Position numbers and translations under genes: made by a program | Shown here: positions 60,260 to 64,000 of the stretch, in pieces | Position numbering within the stretch: position 1 is the first letter of the stretch | How the letters are laid out: each line of letters begins with the position of its first letter | NCBI GenBank assembly: GCA_013399855.1 | Contig: VXAY01001098.1 | Coordinates: 153,658 to 217,657, forward strand | Direction of reading: 5' to 3' | DNA from: Oxyruncus cristatus | Taxonomy: Eukaryota; Chordata; Aves; Passeriformes; Cotingidae | Length of the DNA stretch: 64,000 nt | Notes under the pieces: model-generated | Database searches by the model: none | Seen by the model: only the letters and a program-made list of their open reading frames with translations | Told to the model about the DNA's origin: nothing

Positions 60260-60330
60260 TCCTTCCTTTCTTCCTTCCTTTCTTCCTTCCTTTCTTCCTT
60301 CCTTCCTTTCTTCCTTCCTTCTTCTCCTTT
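60260..60330. repeat. Pure pyrimidine (CCTTCCTTTCTT)n tract
   Basis: Seventy-one consecutive C/T bases built on a 12-base unit, CCTTCCTTTCTT, with one extra CCTT near the right side. Long mirror-like homopyrimidine tracts can form triplex (H-DNA). Lys/Glu-rich and Phe/Leu/Pro-rich frames through it are artefacts. Confidence 0.95.
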
Positions 60331-60761
60331 GATTGCTTTAGTGTAGTTTGCACACACAAATCAGTAGTATAAGTCTAAGACTACCAAATAGAAAAATCAA
60401 GGAAAGAATATGGAAATTTCATCCCCTTAAGGCATTCATATGTCATCTGAGCAGCTGAGGTGATAAACACTGCAGATATGACAGCCAACCAACCAGAAAG
60501 GTTATAGTAGTTGATGTGTTCCTTTTACACAATAATGATTTCCTGGCCCACCTTAATTCCCTGAAACATAACAGCATGCTTTACCTAAAGAATTGAAATG
60601 TATCCTTTCTAATAACACAATATGACTGTGACTAAATTTTTGAAGTGGTATAGGTTCTTGGCTGAAAAAGTAGACCTCTAGCAAGTTGCTTTCCAAACTG
60701 TGACTTTTTAGAACATGGTCTGAAGGTCTTTCTAAACTACTTCCTATTATATATTTATTGG
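60331..60761. other. Unassigned DNA, no gene seen
   Basis: Unique sequence up to the LTR. Its last five bases (ATTGG) nearly match the five bases after the LTR. Confidence 0.5.
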
Positions 60762-61316
60762 TGTCATGGTTTAACCATAGACAGCCTCCAAGCCATTTGC
60801 TCACTCCCTCACCAGCAGGACTGGGGAGAGAATCAGAAGGGTAAGAGCTGGAAAACTCATGGGTTGAGATAAAAACCAGTTTATTAGGGAAAGCAAAAGC
60901 CTCACACAGAAGCAAAACAAACAAAGCAATTAATTTACTTCCTTGCAAGGGCAGAAGGTGTTCAGACATCCCCAGGAGACCAGGGCCCCAGCACATGTAA
61001 TGGTTGCTTAGGAAGACAAGCACCATCATTCCAAATGTTCTCCCCAGTCTTTCTTCCCCCCTTTTTATATACTGAGCATGATGACATGCTGGAAGATCCC
61101 TTTGGTCTGTTGGGGTCGCCTGTCCCAGCTGTGTCTCCTCCCAGCCTCCCATGCACACCCAGCCTCCTCCCCAGTGTGGCAGTACAAGAAGCAGAAAAGG
61201 CCTTGGCTCTGTGTAAGCCCTGCTCAGCAACAACAAAAACACCTCTCTGTCGTCAACGCTGTGTTCAGCACAAATCCAAAACACAAGTTAACTCTACCCC
61301 AGCCAAAAATAACACA
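60762..61316 (-). mobile_element. ERV solo LTR, nearly complete, minus strand
   Basis: About 555 bp with TG...CA ends: TGTCATGGTTTAACCATAG at 60762 and CTCTACCCCAGCCAAAAATA to AACACA at 61316. I recognise this as a common avian endogenous retrovirus LTR, which I believe is ERVL-like. Orientation is minus: a TATATAAA box (plus-strand TTTATATA, 61064-61071) precedes an AATAAA poly(A) signal (plus-strand TTTATT, 60880-60885) in the minus direction. The flanking pentamers ATTGG (60757-60761) and ATTTG (61317-61321) match at 4 of 5 positions, as for a 5-bp target-site duplication. No internal retroviral genes flank it, so it is a solo LTR from recombination. The 243-codon minus frame across it and the flank is not a gene. 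The LTR could act as a minus-strand promoter or polyadenylation site. Confidence 0.88.
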
Positions 61317-63856
61317 ATTTGATAAGGGCGGGAAAGAAGTTTCACTGTAGTTCAAAAGTCTTTTGACATTCAAATCAGAAATAAAAGATTTTTCAGATAT
61401 AAATCCAGCTGAATGGTCCCCAATTGAGGACAACATACTTTTGGGTGATGTTTTTTTCCACTTATGTAGTAGTTATTGAGTTGAATATGAGAGTAATTCA
61501 CTGAATCTTACTGAATATGTTGAAGTAGAGGTTAATTTGGGTTCTTGAAGTTCAAACACAAAAAAAAGTACAAAGAGAGTAGGCATAATGATGGCAGGAT
61601 CAAAATAAGTAACATAGGGTTAAAAAGGTGGAGTAACAGGCTAATTTGCTAATATTTTGTTTGAGTAATAGCTTGAATATTGAATGAAACTGTACATCAA
61701 TTCTTGTCAGCTCTACTCTTCCCCGTTGCTTAAGTTTAAAGGCAGCTAACCTAGCAAAGTTTTGACATGGAAAGAAGAGTTCCTGTGGCCTCTGTTTGTC
61801 CTTAGAAATGTTTAGCATTGCAAGACCTGTCCTTTCTTCCCTTTCTCCTTTGTTTGTTTAAGAGGGTTTCATTGGATTTCTTGCATATCATGTCGCTTGG
61901 GTTTACAAAATATTGGCAAAGCTTTATAATAAGTAGCAAATCATTATTACGTGCTTTGGTGTTCATTGTAATACAATTAATCATCATAAATTTGCTTTGG
62001 TATATTCAAGTGGATGAAACAGCTAATTTCAAAGACAGCTTAATTCAGAAAACCATCCAATTTATTATTATACTCTCACCTTTAAGGGCACAGAAAATGT
62101 ATTGTGCACGAGCTACATTGAGTAGGCATTATTAGATACATGATGGACAGGATGGAATAACTAATCAGTCCAGCATTCAGTTTCATATTATTGATAATTT
62201 ATTTACCACAAAAGAGTAAGTAATGAGACCATTTAAGTTGCTTCTGCTAGAGCTATAGTAACCTTTCTAGAAAAATGGAAGGGAAAGATATGTTTGGCAT
62301 TCCAATCAGACTTGGTTTAATGGCCTACTACAAAGCATATTTATTTATTTATTTGTTTGCTGCTTTTGCTGAAGTCTCATGGGAAATTTAGTGGGGAATA
62401 AAAAGCAAGGTCTCACTGCCAGCTCTGTACCACCATCAGTGAGGAAAAGTATGGCATCTGCTCCTCTACATGAAATGAGATTGGTTACATGTATGTTACC
62501 AATCTGTCAAGCAGAAATTCTAGAAGGGACTCTATGACTTAATTAATATAGTGATTAGGCTTTTAACCATGGATTTTGGAATGATCAGCTTAATTTCTCC
62601 ATGATCTTGTTCAAAAAAGTTGTCTACAAATGTATTTTATTTACTTTAAAATACTTTTTTTTTTTTTTCTAGAATATCTCATCCTTCCACATCAACAAAA
62701 CCCAAGGCAGGATTTGGAAGTAATCCTGTCACTCTGTAAGATTTATTCTGAAGATGGGGACCCCAATTTTACCCTCTGATTTCTTTGAAAAATTAGTATT
62801 CATATCAATCTCACTATTTCTTAATAATTCTTAAGAAAAAAAAAAACCTGACTACCAGTTGTGGTTTGTTTCTTTTTTTTTCTTTGGTTCGTTTGTTCAT
62901 TAGTTTGATTGCTGGTTTGTCGATGGGGGTTTTTCAAGGATGTTTATTAATGGACTAGCTTTTATGGTCACATATGTTTTATTTAGTCCACACTGAGTGC
63001 AAGTTGGAAAGGCCTTAACATTAGCAACAATGCTCTACTTATACAAATTTGTAAGGTAATTATAGATTTTCATACATGGCAAGAACTGTGATGATCCTTG
63101 GCTGTCCATGCAACTACTAGGCATGCAGTTAATTGGAAAGAAAACCCCATTAAATTAAGAACTGAAGAGGCTACTGTCTTCTTCAAATGTTTCAAAACAA
63201 GCAGAAAGCTTGCAGAGAGAGGCCTGAGGCATGGGGGTGGAAAGCATACCATCAGTACTGACACCTTTCTCAGAAAAACAAAACAAAACAACTAATTAGT
63301 CAATTAATCAGTCAGGATGTGATTCTACAGTGAAATGCTAAAACCAGAATTATTCCTCAAGGTTAGTCTCCATCATACCACTGACTTATCCCTGTATGTA
63401 AAATAGACCTTAATTTAAGTCTTCAAATTTTGTACGTCCTTCTGACATCCAGTGTTTTATGTACATTAAACTGAACGTTTAAGAGCGTGGGAATCACCCT
63501 GCTGGATGAGGACTCCAGGCACTAGGTGTAACACACGCTCTGCAGACTGAGGATCTATCTGCTTGTATTTAAGCAAATTCTGCACAATTGAATGGTCTCA
63601 TTTGAACAAAAGAAAAGCAGAGGATGGGGATAACGATCTAGATAGGAAGGATGGAAAAAAAATTGAAAATAAAAAATCTTGCCCTTGGACTTTGATTAAA
63701 TTCACTCATGATGACAACATTTATGATGGTAACATATATTAGGTTAGCTAGGGACATTTATTGTCCCCATATATACTACCTAGCGAAGGGTAGGTTTTTC
63801 AAGTTTTGTGTATTTTCTTCCCAATTTTACAGTTCAGGTTTACAATACTAAATAAG
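61317..63856. other. Unassigned AT-rich DNA, no gene seen
   Basis: No recognised gene or family repeat. Contains an (ATTT)n patch at 62339-62354, T runs at 62657-62670 and 62872-62881 and an A run at 62836-62847. Confidence 0.55.
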
Positions 63857-63865
63857 AAAAATAAA

Positions 63866-63902
<37 letters not shown>

Positions 63903-64000
63903 ATGAACATTAAAATCAATCAACCAAACACAACCAAACTAAAACCAAAAATAAACAAAACCAAACCCCCCCAAACAAACAAACCCCCTCCCCCCCAAAA
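63857..64000. repeat. (AAAT)n microsatellite and A/C-rich tract at window edge
   Basis: AAAT units run to 63904. From about 63922 the sequence becomes A/C-rich (CCAAACACAACCAAAC, then CCCCCCC runs) and continues past the window edge. Confidence 0.92.

Noticed and set aside
60169..60357. Lys/Glu-repeat protein
   Set aside because: Translation of the pyrimidine microsatellite's complement.
60553..61284. 243-codon minus-strand open frame
   Set aside because: Runs through the solo LTR and into unrelated flank. No retroviral protein domain is recognisable.
1..64000. Bacterial or phage features (operons, CRISPR, IS elements, att sites)
   Set aside because: The window has eukaryotic, avian repeat content and no dense coding; none of these features is present.

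Overview
This window looks like non-coding DNA from a bird nuclear genome, either intergenic or inside a very large intron. The evidence is repeat content: ten fragments of CR1 LINEs with the avian/sauropsid 3' end (GGTTGGAAGGGACCT... on one strand, ...CCAACC..TTCTATGAT on the other), and two copies of an avian ERV long terminal repeat (TGTCATGGTTTAACC end, CCCAGCCAAAACC end). The rest is AT-rich and CpG-poor, with homopolymer and A/C-rich tracts. The CR1 and LTR types suggest a neoavian bird, but I cannot name a species. Two runs of N (139 and 49 bases) mark assembly gaps.

I find no protein-coding gene I would defend. The longest open frames are the decayed end of CR1 ORF2 (minus strand, about 19.67-20.42 kb and 30.97-31.42 kb), accidental frames through the LTRs (41.5-42.0 and 60.55-61.28 kb), or short frames with no recognisable domain. 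Two short acceptor-to-donor intervals, 1855-1899 and 46258-46314, are offered only as exon candidates. I recognised no tRNA, rRNA, snRNA or CRISPR array by eye; miRNA-like hairpins cannot be excluded by eye.

Layout. 0-10 kb: unique AT-rich DNA, one sense CR1 (2.9 kb) and an ancient palindromic MITE-like element (4.46 kb). 10-20 kb: CR1 remnants at 10.4, 14.7 and 15.2 kb, a T/G-rich tract running into gap 1, and a well preserved antisense CR1 at 19.6-20.1 kb. 20-40 kb: mostly unique sequence with small palindromes, a long antisense CR1 (30.85-31.53 kb), an ancient L3/AmnSINE-type tail (32.6 kb), possibly conserved non-coding DNA near 34.1 kb and another antisense CR1 (38.5 kb). 40-46 kb: a truncated LTR (41.3-41.8 kb), gap 2 and the most GC/CpG-rich patch of the window (43.0-43.45 kb), with a strong G-quadruplex motif. 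46-64 kb: long unique AT-rich stretches, a (TG)15 tract, two CR1 pieces joined head-to-head (55.8-56.0 kb), an old CR1 (58.0 kb), a 71-base pure pyrimidine tract (60.3 kb), an almost complete solo LTR (60.8-61.3 kb) and an (AAAT)n tract at the right edge.

I looked for an undescribed biological system and found none. What merits a second look is regulatory or repeat-derived: the GC/G4 patch, the two same-strand LTR copies, the head-to-head CR1 junction, the ancient palindromic elements and the micro-exon candidate. Repeat family calls rest on memory of consensus sequences, not on a search.
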